A stretch of 64,000 nucleotides of DNA from Mactra quadrangularis (Eukaryota > Mollusca > Bivalvia > Venerida > Mactridae), in contig CM046301.1 of assembly GCA_025267735.1 (NCBI GenBank), positions 66,545,872 to 66,609,871 of the forward strand, written 5' to 3'. Both the position numbers and the translations under genes were made by a program. The notes beneath the pieces are model-generated. The model did no database searches, was not told the DNA's origin, and saw nothing but the letters and a program-made list of their open reading frames with translations. This document shows positions 1 to 14,500 of the stretch, piece after piece (positions within the stretch are counted from its first letter, which is position 1; the number at the start of each line of letters is the position of its first letter).

Positions 1-2539
1 TGAACTAAATAATGATATCGAGAAACAAAGAGACCAGTTTGCAACTGAACTTGAAAGTGTTAAGAAAGTCCTGAATAATGAAAATGTGGCATTGAAAAAT
101 GAAGTTAGTAAATTGACAAAAGACTTGTCTAATCTTGATCAGGCTATGAAAGATCAGAAACAACATTATGAAAAGTATGTAGAGGAACTAAAATCAGTTC
201 AACAAAATGATGCATCTAGTCAAGAGGCACAGTACAGTGAGATGTTAGAAAAATGTCATAAAAAAGATTTACAAGTATCTGAAATGGAAGCAAAATTAGC
301 CAATGTGTTCAGCCAATTAGAAGAATGTCAATCGGAACTAACCGATGTTCAAGACAAACATCAATGTCTATCAACTGAATCTGATGCTTTGAAGGAAGAA
401 ATTCTCTCAAAGAAGTCATTAATTGAGAAATTAAGTTCGGAAAATATTAGTCTCTCTGATTCCATTAAACAGCTTGAAATGTCTGAAATAGAATTAAATG
501 AAACAAAAGAGAGGCTAGAAACTTTGGAAGCTGAAAGAAATGCATTTGTAACTGAAATTGAGAAGCAAAAGAATGAGAAATTGAAAATTATAGAAGAAAG
601 CAAAAGTGAAAAAGATAAACTGAATTCACATATCAAAGAATTACAAAATCAATTGGATAATTACAGTCAAGGTAGAACTGAACAGCATGGAGAAGCTGAA
701 TTGTTAAAGAATGAAAGAGACTCTTTAGTGATAAAGGTTGAGTCACTTGAAGCTGATATAGTCAATTTGAAGAGACTTATTGCTGATCATGAAGCTGGTA
801 TAGCAGATTTAAATACAAAGAGAGCAGAGACATTGCATGATATCGAGGAACAACAGGACAAAATGCAAACACAGGATGACATTATTGCTGTTTTGGAACA
901 AACTAGCCTACAAAAAGATGAAGAAATTAATGTGTTAAGGAAGAAACTTTCTAGAGCTAAGTCATTAATTGATGAAGAAAATATTAAACAAATTGACAAT
1001 GTTGAAATGACTCCTAATTTCAATTTACCAGCTTTAGAATATCATGGGTTTGAAAAAGAAATTATAGTTTCAGAAACAATGGAAAAATGTGAATCTGTTC
1101 AAAAGCTAGGTACACAACCTCCGAATTCTGACGTAAATAGTGAACATAGTAAACATGAATATGATGTGATCGCAGAGATTGAAAGACTTCAGCAACAGCT
1201 TAGTGAAAAGGATAGTGTAATAAATGAATTACAAAGAAACAATGCATCTTTGTTAAAAATGTTAGATTCCAAGTCAAAATCTCAGGGTGATAACTCATTA
1301 CTAGAGTTACATAAACTTGAAAATGAAGTAAAACAGTTGAAAACAGAAAGAGAGCAAATGATGGATGTGTTGAATGAGAAATCTAGAGAATGTAGTTCAG
1401 CTAAGGTTGAATGTCAGAGACTTATGAATATTGTATCAGCTGAAAAAGCTGCCTTACAAAAACTTCAGAGAGACAACCAAGAATTGATGAATAGAAGCCT
1501 GGATGGTGATGGTGTTCATATAGACGACATGCAGAAAGAAACAGTGAAGAATTTGTCTAGAATTATTAGAGATAAAGATTTAGAAATTGAATCTTTGACT
1601 CAAAAGAATCAGACATTGTTGTCAGTGTTACAGGAGTCTTCAAATGAAGGAACAGAACTTACATCTCTGATGCAGGATAAAGAGAATCTAGGGAAACAGT
1701 TGAATCAGTTACAATCTGAACGAGAACAAATGATCACTTATCTAAATCAGAAACATCAAGAAAGTGTTGCCTACCATGCTGAAGTTCAAAGATTATCTGC
1801 ATATATTAATTCTGAAAATGAAAAGAATGAAAAAATGAAATCAGATTATGAAAGATTAGTACCTCAGTATGAGGATAACAAACAGTCTCTTCTTAAAACG
1901 CAAAATGAACTTATAAACTATAAACAGAAATATCAGGAAATGGAAGTCAAGTATGGTCACATGATTCAACAAACTGAATCAGGTGAAACTACTGATAAAG
2001 CTCTGTATGATGCTAAATGCGAAGAAAACAGTAGACTTCAAGAAAGATTTAAAGAAATGATGGAACATGTTAAGGAAAAAGATGTTAAAATCCAAACTTT
2101 ACATCAGCAGATTAGTGATCTGGAACAAACTTATCGGACATGTGACAGTGAAAGAGCTAATTATAAAAAACAAGTTGATGGTTTCACATTCCAGATTCAT
2201 GGTTTACAAACTGAGCAAACTGATTTAAAAACTGAAATTGCTAAACTTAAACAGACCAGGGATAGCTCAGCTGATGAACTCCATGTTTTAAATGATATGA
2301 ATAATAAATTAACTCTACAAGTTCAGGATAAGGAGTTTGAGATTCAGAGTTTACAAGAAAAAATGAATTCATTGACTTCTATCATACAGCAGCAGCAAGG
2401 TGAGAAAGGTCAAGTAGAACATGTGATGCATGAAAATGAAGCTACACAAAGACATATTAAACAACTTACTATGGAGAGAGACCAAGCTTTACTTGGTCTA
2501 CAACAACAACAAGAACATAACAACAAATTATTGAAAAAT
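1..2539 (+). CDS. TRIP11: TRIP11 large coiled-coil exon (5' end outside window)
   Basis: The frame is open from base 2 to base 2539, where AAAAAT is followed by the donor GTAAGT at 2540. It encodes 846 residues of nearly unbroken coiled coil with repeated E/K/Q/L heptads and few prolines. No initiator ATG is needed, because the frame stays open to the window edge. The exon ends in phase 0. A large internal coiled-coil exon is also typical of vertebrate TRIP11. Confidence 0.93.
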
Positions 2540-5500
2540 GTAAGTTAATATTGTAGCTGTATTTTTTTTCAATTATAATTGAGGGTTTTTTTAGGGGTCT
2601 GTCAGAGTTTAGGCTTTTGACTCTTGATCACTTGGCCTGTCTCTTTTATGAACATTTTAGTTGAATCATAAATGATGGCTATAGTCATGAAATTTCTGAA
2701 CATGTATTTACTTTTTTGTTCATCGACTTGACACTCATTTTGAATAATAGCTCATTGTACCCTGATAATAGGTTTTATCATTTTTACAAGATTTGAATTA
2801 TTACAATATTAGTTTCTGCCTTTATACATGTACATCAAATTCCATCAATTTATGGACCATCAAACTGGATAGTCTTGATGGTGGAATGGTTATAATGTAG
2901 GGGCCCTTTTCTTGTTGAATTAAGCGTGTGTAACATAAAAATCTTCAAAAATCACATGATTTTGCAATAACTAAGATGGTCTTCATTGTGGAACTTTACT
3001 GTATATTCTTTTGACCATTTTATGTATTAAATGTTCAATCTAGGTTATTTGTAATTAAAACTTGACATTTTCTTTGTAGATTCAATCATTAGAGGAGAAG
3101 AATGCTAAATTAAACAGAGAGTTAGATAGATTGAGACAACATTTGATACAGGTAATATATATATCTTTAATACAACTATTTTCAGTCATTTTTTTATCAT
3201 ATTTACAAAACATTTTTGTTGTGTTTAAGAGACTGAACAGTTTTCAACTCTATATTCTGACAATAATTCTAATGTATATGTACTTGTTTGCTAAATGTTT
3301 TAACTAACAAGTTTTTTTTCTTGTACATACATGTATGAGAAATTCTAATTTGCTGCAGAACAGTATTTCTGTCATTGTCATCCCATATTAACATATCTAT
3401 ATATCTATATATTTTATTTAATGTCATTTATAGATAGAAGATGGTTATACTAAGGAAGCTATTGCAGCAGAAGAAAGAGAGAAAGATTTACGTACAAGAT
3501 TAGCTACAGCTGAAGAAAATGTTTACTCTTCATCATCAGCTGTAGAAAGTGCTAAGTAAGTGGATAGTATTTATTCTTGATACATTTAATTTCAAATTTT
3601 CAAACTAATGTTTGATACCATTTTCATTATCTTTGATTTATATCATGGTGTCCTAATTTGGCTCGATTTTGAAACAGTTTTTCAGTTTATAACTTTGGTA
3701 TCTTTCTTGATTCACTTGTATGAATTAATAATTATATCACTCATGATCTACTACCATGATGTGTCTTTTGCTAGATGGAACTTGAATAAGATTCTAAGTA
3801 TGACTTTTTTATCATCAATCAAAGACTTCTAACAGAATCTAACGACTGCTCCTAATCCTTGTGTGAGACCCTTTAATATCCCTCTATTTAATGTACTTTT
3901 GATGATCATCAGTGCTTTATTTGTTGCAAACATCTAAAAAATAATGTAAAGGAAAGCTGGTGTGGGGTGTTGTTTGCTACTCATTACCCATTAAAAATGT
4001 GTTGAAAAATGGTTAAACTTATACAATCCAAATTTAAAAAATTGCAATCCTTTTGTGGATTTTTTAAATATTATTATACCCCCGCTTCAAAGAAGAGGGG
4101 GGTATACTGTTTTACCTTTGTCCGTGCGTGCTTGCGTCCGTCCGTCCGTTACAAAATTTCTGTCGCAGTTTTCTCAGCAACTATAACATGCAGCAGCCTA
4201 ATACTTTGCATATTGCTTCATCCCATAGTCCCATGTGGTGTAAAGCGATTTCATGCTCCTTGCTCATCTACTTCCTGTTTGTCGCATATTTTTAGATTTT
4301 TGCGGGGGTATCACTAGTGAGCATTAGCTCACAGATTTACTTGTTCTCTCAATATTGTACATGATTATACTATGTGACATTGTCATACAATTATCATTCT
4401 TTCTTGTATTATATATTTACAGTCAACAAGCCAGTCAGCAAGTTGATAGTTTACAACAACAACTACATTTTGTATCCCAGCAACGTGATCAAGCTTATCT
4501 TCAAATATCAAGTTTACAAGAACAAAATCAAATGTATTCTAGTTCTATGACTAACCTACAGATGGTTCTAGAAGAATTCCAACAAGGTGAGAACATCTTG
4601 TACTTTTATATTAGAGCAATCTGATAAAAGTATTATCTAAAATTCTCCGCTCACCTACTTGCTAATTTTATGACCGCTTTCTATAGGATATCTGTTTAAT
4701 GAGACCTGATTTCACAAAATTAATCTAAATTACATTTCCCACAATTTCTATTTTTGGACAAAACTGGTTTCATCATTTTGTCGAACATATCCTATATACA
4801 TGCACAGTGAATCAAAGACAACTGAACACACTCTAGTTCAAATGATAAAATTGATGAATGTATTGAGAACAGGCTCCATGTTTTCTTTTTGTGCTGAATT
4901 TTTATGAGAATTATGCTACTTTTGGGTTGTTCTCTCATGTGTCAGATATATCCAAATACATTGTATTGTTTAACATTGGACCAAATTTAAACAAAAAGTT
5001 TTACTGTAACTTTCGTAGTTATGTTCTATTTGTGATATTTTGTGTATTTATCATTACAGAGAAAGAACGTCTGGTTGCTGAGGAAACAGAGAAACTATTA
5101 AAACAAGTGACCTCACTGAGATCTCAAAATGAAAAGTTACAAGCTGACTTAAAGTATACCAAGGTAAGATATTTATATTGTTAGTATTGTGTGAGCCTTT
5201 GTTATATTCACTTAGCAGGCATGAGATTTCTCTATTTTTGTTGGCAGTTTTCCAATTTTTAAAGGAGCTATAGCAGCCATTTGAGCCCAATGAATAGCAG
5301 AAGAAACTTTGTGGTGTGGTGTGGTATCTAGTCAAAAATCAAACCATCTGTTTTTGGAGACTGTATATAGTAATATTATTATGGCTTTAAATTAGCACAT
5401 TGTTCCTTCAAAAAGAGGAAATTCTTCATGTTTGTTCATTAGAATGAGAACATGTCACTGAAATTCACTAGTAAGTAGGCCCTCTCTTTAGGTTTTTAAA

Positions 5501-8500
5501 TATTTTTCCACTTGAAGCAGTCTCATTCTTTACACCTAGAAATAAAGTGTGAATAGTCAGTTGGTCTGGACTTCAAAAGCAAGCAAAAATTAGTTATTTC
5601 CCTTTCTTAATGTTCTGTCATAAAGGTTTGGCTCAACTTCGTGGAATGGTTGGTAAATACTGGTTAAAGACATAAGGTCCAGGAAAGCTAGATTAGGTGA
5701 GCTGATCTCTGTAAAATAAACATAGTTTGTGTTGTCACAGGATTTAACCCAATGAAAAGTGACAATTCTTATAATAGTAAGGAATTCACATTGAAAGATT
5801 TTGAAGTGTCAGGCCTTGACGTGACTCTTTTGTCCAGAAGAATAAGACCTTCTGCTAGCCAAGAATGTAAATATATTATGAAAGCTTTCCTCATTTGTAA
5901 GCACATCCTGTATAATTCAAGAATTCAATTCATAATAATTGTAAATTATTTCATATTCACTGACATTTTAATGATACTCATGATGACGTCTTCTCATTTA
6001 GGCTGTTATAAAGTAATTGTATGGCTGTCATCCTTGACCCTTACCTTACCTTTTTCTCTCCCCTCCCCCACAATTCATAACTTATCATATCATAGAAACA
6101 TAAAATTTAACTGTTTTTTTACATATAGCTTGTGAAAATTAATCTCAGACAAAAATACAATTTAAATCTCATTTGCATACATTAATTAGTTGAAAGTGAA
6201 AGGTTAGTGTTAAAGTGCAGTTTAAAGTCTGCTTCCATATACATGTTCAGTCGACTTTACAATCTTGTATGATAACCCCTGACCATTTATATCACCCTCA
6301 GACAGGTGATTCCGCACAGTACCCATTTACACCGGGGTGGAGTGGAACAACTGTTGGTTAATTTCTTCTGAAGGAAATTAACAGTGTCCATAGTGGGGAC
6401 CTCTCAATCCCAAAGGGTACATTCTAAAGTTGTGTAATTGCCAGGTGTGTGTAATGTATTCATCTGTCTCAGATCAATTTTGAACAGACTGTAGTTATTT
6501 ATAATTATCTTTAGAAAAAAATAAATGTGAAATGAAAACCAATCACTCTCTTTAATGCAATTGGATGAAAAAAAACTTGAATTTTAACTTGGCCTTAAAT
6601 TTAAATTTTAAAACTATGTTTCGTTTATACTCTCTTGTCAAAATTTTAAAACAATACATGTAGATGAAATGTCTTTATTGTACAGCTAAGTCTGATAAAT
6701 GATTTATTATAACTGCATGATATATACATTACATGGAGACATCTTTACGACATCATCTTACTTCAACTCATTGTCATGATTCCCATGTATGCATAAACTT
6801 TGCATTTGAACATTTTTATCGTGCATGTTTAACATGATATGAGGAGTGTTTTTAAAGTCACTTTTCCCGCCTTGTCTGTATGAGGTCTTTTGGTTTTGGG
6901 ATGATTTTTGTTGTACATGAAGATTATGCAATATGGTTGGTCTACCAACATCGCTGTATTATTTAATTTTGTTGTGGTTTTGATGACATCATCTATTGTT
7001 AAAATAAATTTGTTTGTTGCAAAAAATGAATAAGGTGGGTTAGTTATCATTATATATAAGGATGAAATATATAAAAAAATCAGTACAATTACTCTTTTTA
7101 GCTGTCATGAATATCTGTTAAAAAGGGGTGTGAAACTCAAAAGCTCAAATTTCCCATCTTGGAGCTTGTTCAAATTATCAGTAAACCTTATATAGACTTC
7201 GAAGATGTGTGTTTCACAAAGTCTCGAAATTTTATAAATTGTGACTTAAAACTTTCAAGTTACCAGTGCCTTTATGATGACAGTGATCTCTGATGATTGT
7301 GACGAAAACTTTCACTCGCCGTACTGAGAGGCATTTAATTTTGATTATTCACTAGTCTTAAAGTTAGGTCCAAGAACAAGGGGCTTTATGATTATTGAAA
7401 TAGAAATAGCTTAAAAAATATCATTGATTGGAGATTTATTGAGTTATAAGATTTGTAAATACAAATATAGTGATTATTCTAGAAAAAGAGCAGGGGGCAG
7501 GAAGAGAAAGAAAAAGTCCAGGTGCAGCCCTCTGCTATTCTGCTTTGGAATGTGTTTTGTCCCAATCGCTATTAAATAAGCAAACCTGCAGTTTATTGAA
7601 CAAAGAACAGAAGAACAATCTATCAGAACAGAATAGAATTCAGGGGCCGATCCAGGATTTTTTTCTAGGGGGGTCCGAACTTTTCTAAGGGGGTCTAGGG
7701 GGGGTCCGAATCTCGCACCACAACCACAGTATACACATTTTGCAGAAAAAATGCAACATATTGATAATAAAATACTACATTACCATTAAATCTATGTTAA
7801 GCACCAAGAAAAAATGCTTCATGCTACTTAAAAAGGACTTACAGGCAAGAAATACACTAACAGACTGGTACATTTTCCAAATTCTAGAGGGTCCGGACCC
7901 TCCCCTGACACCCCCCCCCCCTGCTGGATCTGCCAATGGAATTTTATTTGGTAAATGTGTACAAAGTACATAGTTATGAAAGCATACATATAAATACAGG
8001 AAAATAATTCTTTTATTCACTCTATATATCAGATTTATATATGACAGGGAAATAATTGACAAGTATCTCTAGCACATATCAAAATGTCTTCTATGCCTTA
8101 ATGATGACAGTGATTTCTGATGTTTGTGACGAAAACTTTCACTCGCCGTACTGAGAGGCATTTAATTTTCAAATTGATGTTCTTTCTTTCCTAGATTATG
8201 TTTGACTTACAGAAGATTTTACTCGTACAATAAATTAAAGGTTAATAATAATTGGTCAAAGAATTTTATATCTCATTTGGTTTAAATAAATTTGATTGCA
8301 AATAAATCAATCATATTTAAGAACTTCAAGTACAGATATATTTTGTCCCAATTTCTATCAATTGATCAGTTCATCAGTTCTATCAGTAGCTTGTTGAACA
8401 GAATTTGATAAATGTATATAGCCCATGATGTAAACTACTAATCTTTCAATTGTCAATTTCTAGGCAAAATACTCATGTTTTTTGTTATTGTCTTTTTTAT

Positions 8501-11500
8501 TATGAAAAGTTCAAAAATCTATCAATACTCCCCTTTTTGATTTTTAGCTGTTTTGGAAAACTGTGATTTTTACTGTTGCTCAACCTGATAAGAATTTGAC
8601 AATATGTTAGCTATGCCTTAATGATGACAGTGCTTTCTGACTCCTGTGCTGAAAACTTTCACTCGCCGTACTGAAAGGCATGAGTTTCAAACTTCGGATT
8701 AAACCCTGAAGAGATGGAACCCAACTTCATCATTTAAACCAGATTATCAGATTTCATTATGTTTTGTGGTCGTATCATTATCATACATTTCCATCTGCAT
8801 ATTTTACTAAAATGTAAAAAGTTATGTAAATAGTATAAAGGGGAGGTAACTCAATGAAGCTAATTCCTTGTGGTCGATGAACTCTTTTTGGTTTCATTAT
8901 TAGACTACTTTGCATAATTGTTACATTTTTGTATTGAAATTTGTTTGATGTTGTGTAAATTGTGTGGGGGTATTGAATTTTAACCATTTCACCATTAGTT
9001 GAGGTATAAGAGGTAGGCTATAAAACGATTAATTTATTTCCAATTATTTGTACGTGAGAACATTGAGCATTGGATTACAGGATGTGTTTGAGCACTTTTA
9101 AAACTTTTATATCCTTTTATGTGGAGATTGTTTTTTTTGTGTGCGATATGTAAGAATCGAGACAGAATATATTTGTGTTTGATATTTTTACCTGTCAGGT
9201 ACCTGTCAATACAGACATGACTATGTAATATTGATATTAGAATGTATATTTATCATGTTGCGAGACTTATTGATCATGCATGTATACATCAATATCTTCA
9301 CGGACCTACATGACTGTAATATCTTTATTTGAAGGGTGCAATGAACTTTTTAGTTTTATGTCTCTGTTGGTCCTCACGTACACATTGTGATTGACCTTAT
9401 GTGCTTTATTTTTTATGATATTTCTCTTTTTCAGCCTTTAGCATTAGGATTATTTTATTGTTTATTGGCTCTCACTTATGATCTGAACAATTTTGAAAAT
9501 AATTAAAATAGTCTGGCTGACTCAGTTAATAGCTAGCAAGTCTACTGATCAAGGGGTTGTTGGTTTCGGCACATACTTTCATGGAGTTTTGTCTTGAAAT
9601 AATTTCTGCAGCCATACTGCCTCCTACCCCTGATTCTTAACCATGTAGGATAGTTGTCAGCCACTGACATAAGTATGCACCTTGTAACTGGTAGCTACTA
9701 ATTCCAGAGATTTAGCCTCTCCAGGAACAGTGAGTAGACTGACTGACTGAAGTCATATGACCTACCGGGGTATACAATATCTTGCTACGGCATTTAATCC
9801 AACAAAAAGAAATAGTCAATTTTTATTATCCTCCAAAAGTTCTTGGACAAATGAAATGACTGTGACTGTTGACAAGGGATGTGAAACTTGTTTGTTTGTT
9901 TGTTGGGAACGCTGTAGCAACACATTGTATAGGTAACATAACGGCGGTCAACCTACCCACTGTTCCTGGAGAGGCTAAATCTCTGGATTTAGCTGTTAAC
10001 CAACTACTTAGAGCATACTTTTGTCAGTGACTGACAGCTGCCCTACATAAGTAAAAATCATTGGTAGGAGTGAGAATGGCCATAGAAATAATTTCATGAC
10101 CAAGCTCCACTAAAGTATGCACCACCCGGGAATGGAACCCACAACCCCTCTATCAGTAGACTTGCATGCTACCAACTGAGCTAGCCGGGTGGCTTTGGAT
10201 GTGAAACAAAAACAAACCAAATCTAACTATGGGACATTTAAGTGTTCATATCATCACAGTATTGCTGTATTTTTAATTCATCATTATAACATTTAAACAA
10301 AAGGGTTTATATGTTTTATACATGTATAAAATGACATGCCAGTATATGTTACCATGTGAAAAGGTGACCGTATGAATCATATATCGTCTCTTTGATGTCT
10401 CTTGTTAAACTATGGTGGTACAAGTTACAAGACAATGATGTCCATATATACATTGCTAACATTACATTCTTTCTTTTAAATTAAATACCAACAAATTATT
10501 CTTGTGTGATAATTAATCATTCTATTAATTTTATAATAAATATAATAATGTGTGTTTTATTCAGTTTTAATTTTTTGTAATTTTTGTTGTTGATATTTTG
10601 AAATATGCTCTTAATGTAAGAAAGTTTGAATGAAAATCTAGTAATGTCAAATCTCAGAAATGATGGTTAGGTGAAATGTCCACTATTTGCAAAATCAAAG
10701 TTCAAACCAATTTCTGTTTAAATGTGTGAGTCTGACATATCAATTAATATACTAGATTCATGGTTGACTTATGATAATTATTCTAAGGAGCCCCCATATC
10801 ATAACCTCAGGTTTGGATTGGTTTTGTCTTTACAATGAAAGTACTTTTCTTGTAAAAGTGGTTTTTAATGCGAATCCAAACTGAGTGTTTAACATTATAA
10901 TGCACCTGACCTAAAGCATGTCTTAATTTAGTACCTGGATTTTTTTCAATTGAAGTGAATTAAAGTTAAGTTTGAATATTCTTAATTTTAAACTAAATTT
11001 TAAACTCTCTGTATAAAATGACATGAACCACCTGTATTTTTCATTGAAAAAAACAACTTTCAAAGTTAATGTTATAATTGTATTACAATTATAGAGTACA
11101 TGGTACTATAAACATACTGGCAGATCATGGTACCTACTGTTTGCTTGGTGAAACTCTTACATGATTAAGTTACAAGATTTAAGATCTTAATCTTTATTTG
11201 TTATAATACTTATACTTTATTCTTATGTAAATACATGTGGGTGGGGTACATCACTTCATCTAGACAGTTTTAGTCAAATATCAAGTTTTTTTAAAGTTTG
11301 TATATATACATGTATGTATGTTTGTGTATTATTTGGGTGGGGTTTTCTTGGTACAAGTTTCTTGAGTCTCTTACTTTAAAAGGTATTTGATTCCATTGAG
11401 TCAAATGGCCGAGACATTTTTTATTGTGTCAATTTGTTTCAAATAGCATGAAATGAAAGAATCAAACTCCTGATATCAGCTCCTAGCATTTATTTTTTTC

Positions 11501-14500
11501 AACTTGAAATGGCACTTCTTGGTTGAGGTATGATTTTCAGACAGTGAACAAAAACTTTGATTTATAGTGCAATAAAAATATTATAAATACACAAGTCATA
11601 ATGTGTTATTATCTACCTTTATAATGGTTGGTTTTGTTTGTTAAACTCCCTTTTCATGGTCCATTTTTGTGTTATTCCCTTTATATGGTTGATTTTTTAT
11701 TTAATCATCTCCCTTTGCATGGTTGATTTCTGTGTAATTATCTCCCTTTATATGGTTGATTTCTGTATAATTATCTCCCTTTATATGGTTGATTTTATGT
11801 AATTATTTCCCTTTATATGGTTGATTTCTGTGTAATTATCTCCCTTTATATGGTTGATTTTATGTAATTATCTCCCTTTATATGGTTGATTTCGGTGTAA
11901 TTATCTCCCTTTATATGGTTGATTTTATGTGTAATTATCTTCCTCTATATGGTTGATTTGTACCTTGATAAACTTTAAAAACATGATATTCTAAAAGCAG
12001 ACTTTAAGAATCACCCTTATACTTGAGTCATTATTGAAATGTATAATTACTGGGTTTTTAAGTTCATTCTTTGTTGAATATCATGTTAAATGCTTGCAGT
12101 TCATTTAAATATTATGTATTAATTTCATTTAATTCAATGGTGATATGAAATGTGTATTTAAATACAGGTATGGGATAATGAGTAGCCATTTTGAAGAAGG
12201 AAAAATGAATTTTTTGTATTATTCCTTTCAAACTACATGTACATGTATGCACTTCACACTTGGAGCTAGGTGAAAAACTATGATGTATGATTTTAGCAAT
12301 GCATTTCACCTGCTTTTCAGTCTTCAGAAATGAAGTTTAGGTTAATGTACTATAACATGGCTGATTTGAAAGTCATTAATTTTGGTATTTTTGTGAAAAT
12401 TGTTTATCTGTCAATTCGGGTATATGGCCAAATGTAATAGGGGATTGAAGATGACTTTCTAATCATCATGTTAATCATGAACAGGATATTATAATATAAA
12501 TGTACTAATTTAAACTCATGGGAGGGGCTTTGATTTAAAGCTTTTATCTATTGCTTGAAGTACATTCGTTTTATAATATCTTCCTTTTTATTCATTGTAT
12601 CATAAAAATGTTTAAAACTTTACCCACAATACAACAGAATAGAGAAGTACAATAAAAATGTATATATAACTTAGTGAATCTTTTTGTACAAACCTGACTA
12701 CATTGATTTCAGCTATATTCAGCTATATTCAACCATAGTTTGAAGTGTTATCTTATGTATGCATTTTCAAGTATGGTATATATTTGCACAGTGTCTACCA
12801 ATGTTTGCTTTTTCCATACCTGGTTTAGGTATGTCAATACGCTTTGTGTTCTGCCTAACAGCCATGGCTTGCCTAACTTTTTCTCTTGCCGCGTTTTTAT
12901 GGATGAACTTTCAACGAGTGATGGCGGATATTTGAATTAGGAGGGAAAAATATTTTTACAAAGTTTTCTGGACTTTATTGTGTATGTATTAAAATTATAG
13001 TTTTGTTCACTTAGTAAATTATTTTATCTGTATGGGATTTATTTTTACAGGTGTTGCTGAAGTTTATTAATACAGGATTTAATAAGTAATATTTTGTGGT
13101 TTAACGATTATACTTCAATATTTTTTCCATGAGAATTGTTCACATGTTTATATTGAATGTCTTCTTTTTTCTCTCCTGTTTCATTTGAATATCATGACTC
13201 ATGAGTTTTATTTGGTTGATTTTGTTAAAAATGAATTATTCATTTAATATTTCTATATTAGGAGTTTTATTCAATTATACATGTATATGTGGGATTTTAT
13301 CATGTTTAGAAGTTTTTGTTGAAAAATATTTTCTAGAAACAGGATTTCTTTTGCACTTTTATTATTGAATGATGTTTAGTCTCATTTTACATTTTGAATA
13401 TTCTCTGTGTTTGCTATTATTAAGGACTTTCTAGTGTTTTAGAAAAGTTTGTAATTACTAAACACTCAAATGGATTCAGTTGTGTATTTTTGCAATTTAG
13501 GTTTATATTTAATTCAACTTTATTTTATATTTGATTCTAAACATCTTGCTTAATTCCATTATACAAGATACCCGGTACAAGCATTGAAAAGGCTACAAAA
13601 CATAATTGAATCTTTCACACAATATCATTTTCATGGATTGTGATAAAACTTTAACTATACTATTTGATCATGGAATCTTATATTACTTGATATACTGGTA
13701 TATTGCATGTTTTTGGGCATCAGAAAGAATAAAACAATGTTCATTTTCCGCTGCTATAATAGCTGTTCTTTTCTCTTGCATAAACTTAGAAGCCAGGCTC
13801 TGATTGATTTAATGGAAGGCAATCTATAGGGGATTCAAAGCTTGTTGCCAATGGAAAAAATTTTCATTGTAAAGTTAATAGGATCATAATTTGGTGTGGA
13901 TGTATTTATATGTTACAGACAATCCCTAAACTTATTTCCTTACTGAGTTATATCAAGAGGTTGCTTTCAACTTTAAAGGATGTGACCACACCATGCGTTC
14001 TCACATTCACACCGAAGCGACTGAGTCATATAATGACCTTTCACTATTGGACTCTTTCAAGGTCATCTCTGGTTAAGGGATATCAGGAGTTCCCTGTTGG
14101 TTATTATCACTTCCTGAATCCTTAATTTATCAGCAAATTTGAGGAAGAAACTTAATACTGATACTTTGATACATGACAACCAGGAAGTGAACTCTCTCAG
14201 TTTAAGTGACTTTAATAAGAAAAATGTAATAGCACGTTACATGGAAGAGCTTAGTTAAATTTAACTACATGTACAATTTCTTCATTGACTTGTTTCACCC
14301 TCTTCATACTTTTCTGGCAGTATGATCCTCACTCGCTACTGGTAGCCATCTTGTACTAGCTGTCTTGGTCCCTCTGCTTTGCCTCGCTTCATCAGATAAC
14401 CATTAAGGCTTACGTGCATTACATGTGATGGCAATAACATAATTATTGTAATTTTACAGATTATTTCTAATATTTAACTTGATCATGAAACATGTAATTA

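Noticed and set aside
361..1023. Minus-strand frames opposite the large TRIP11 exon
   Set aside because: Serine/phenylalanine-rich shadows of a coiled-coil coding strand.
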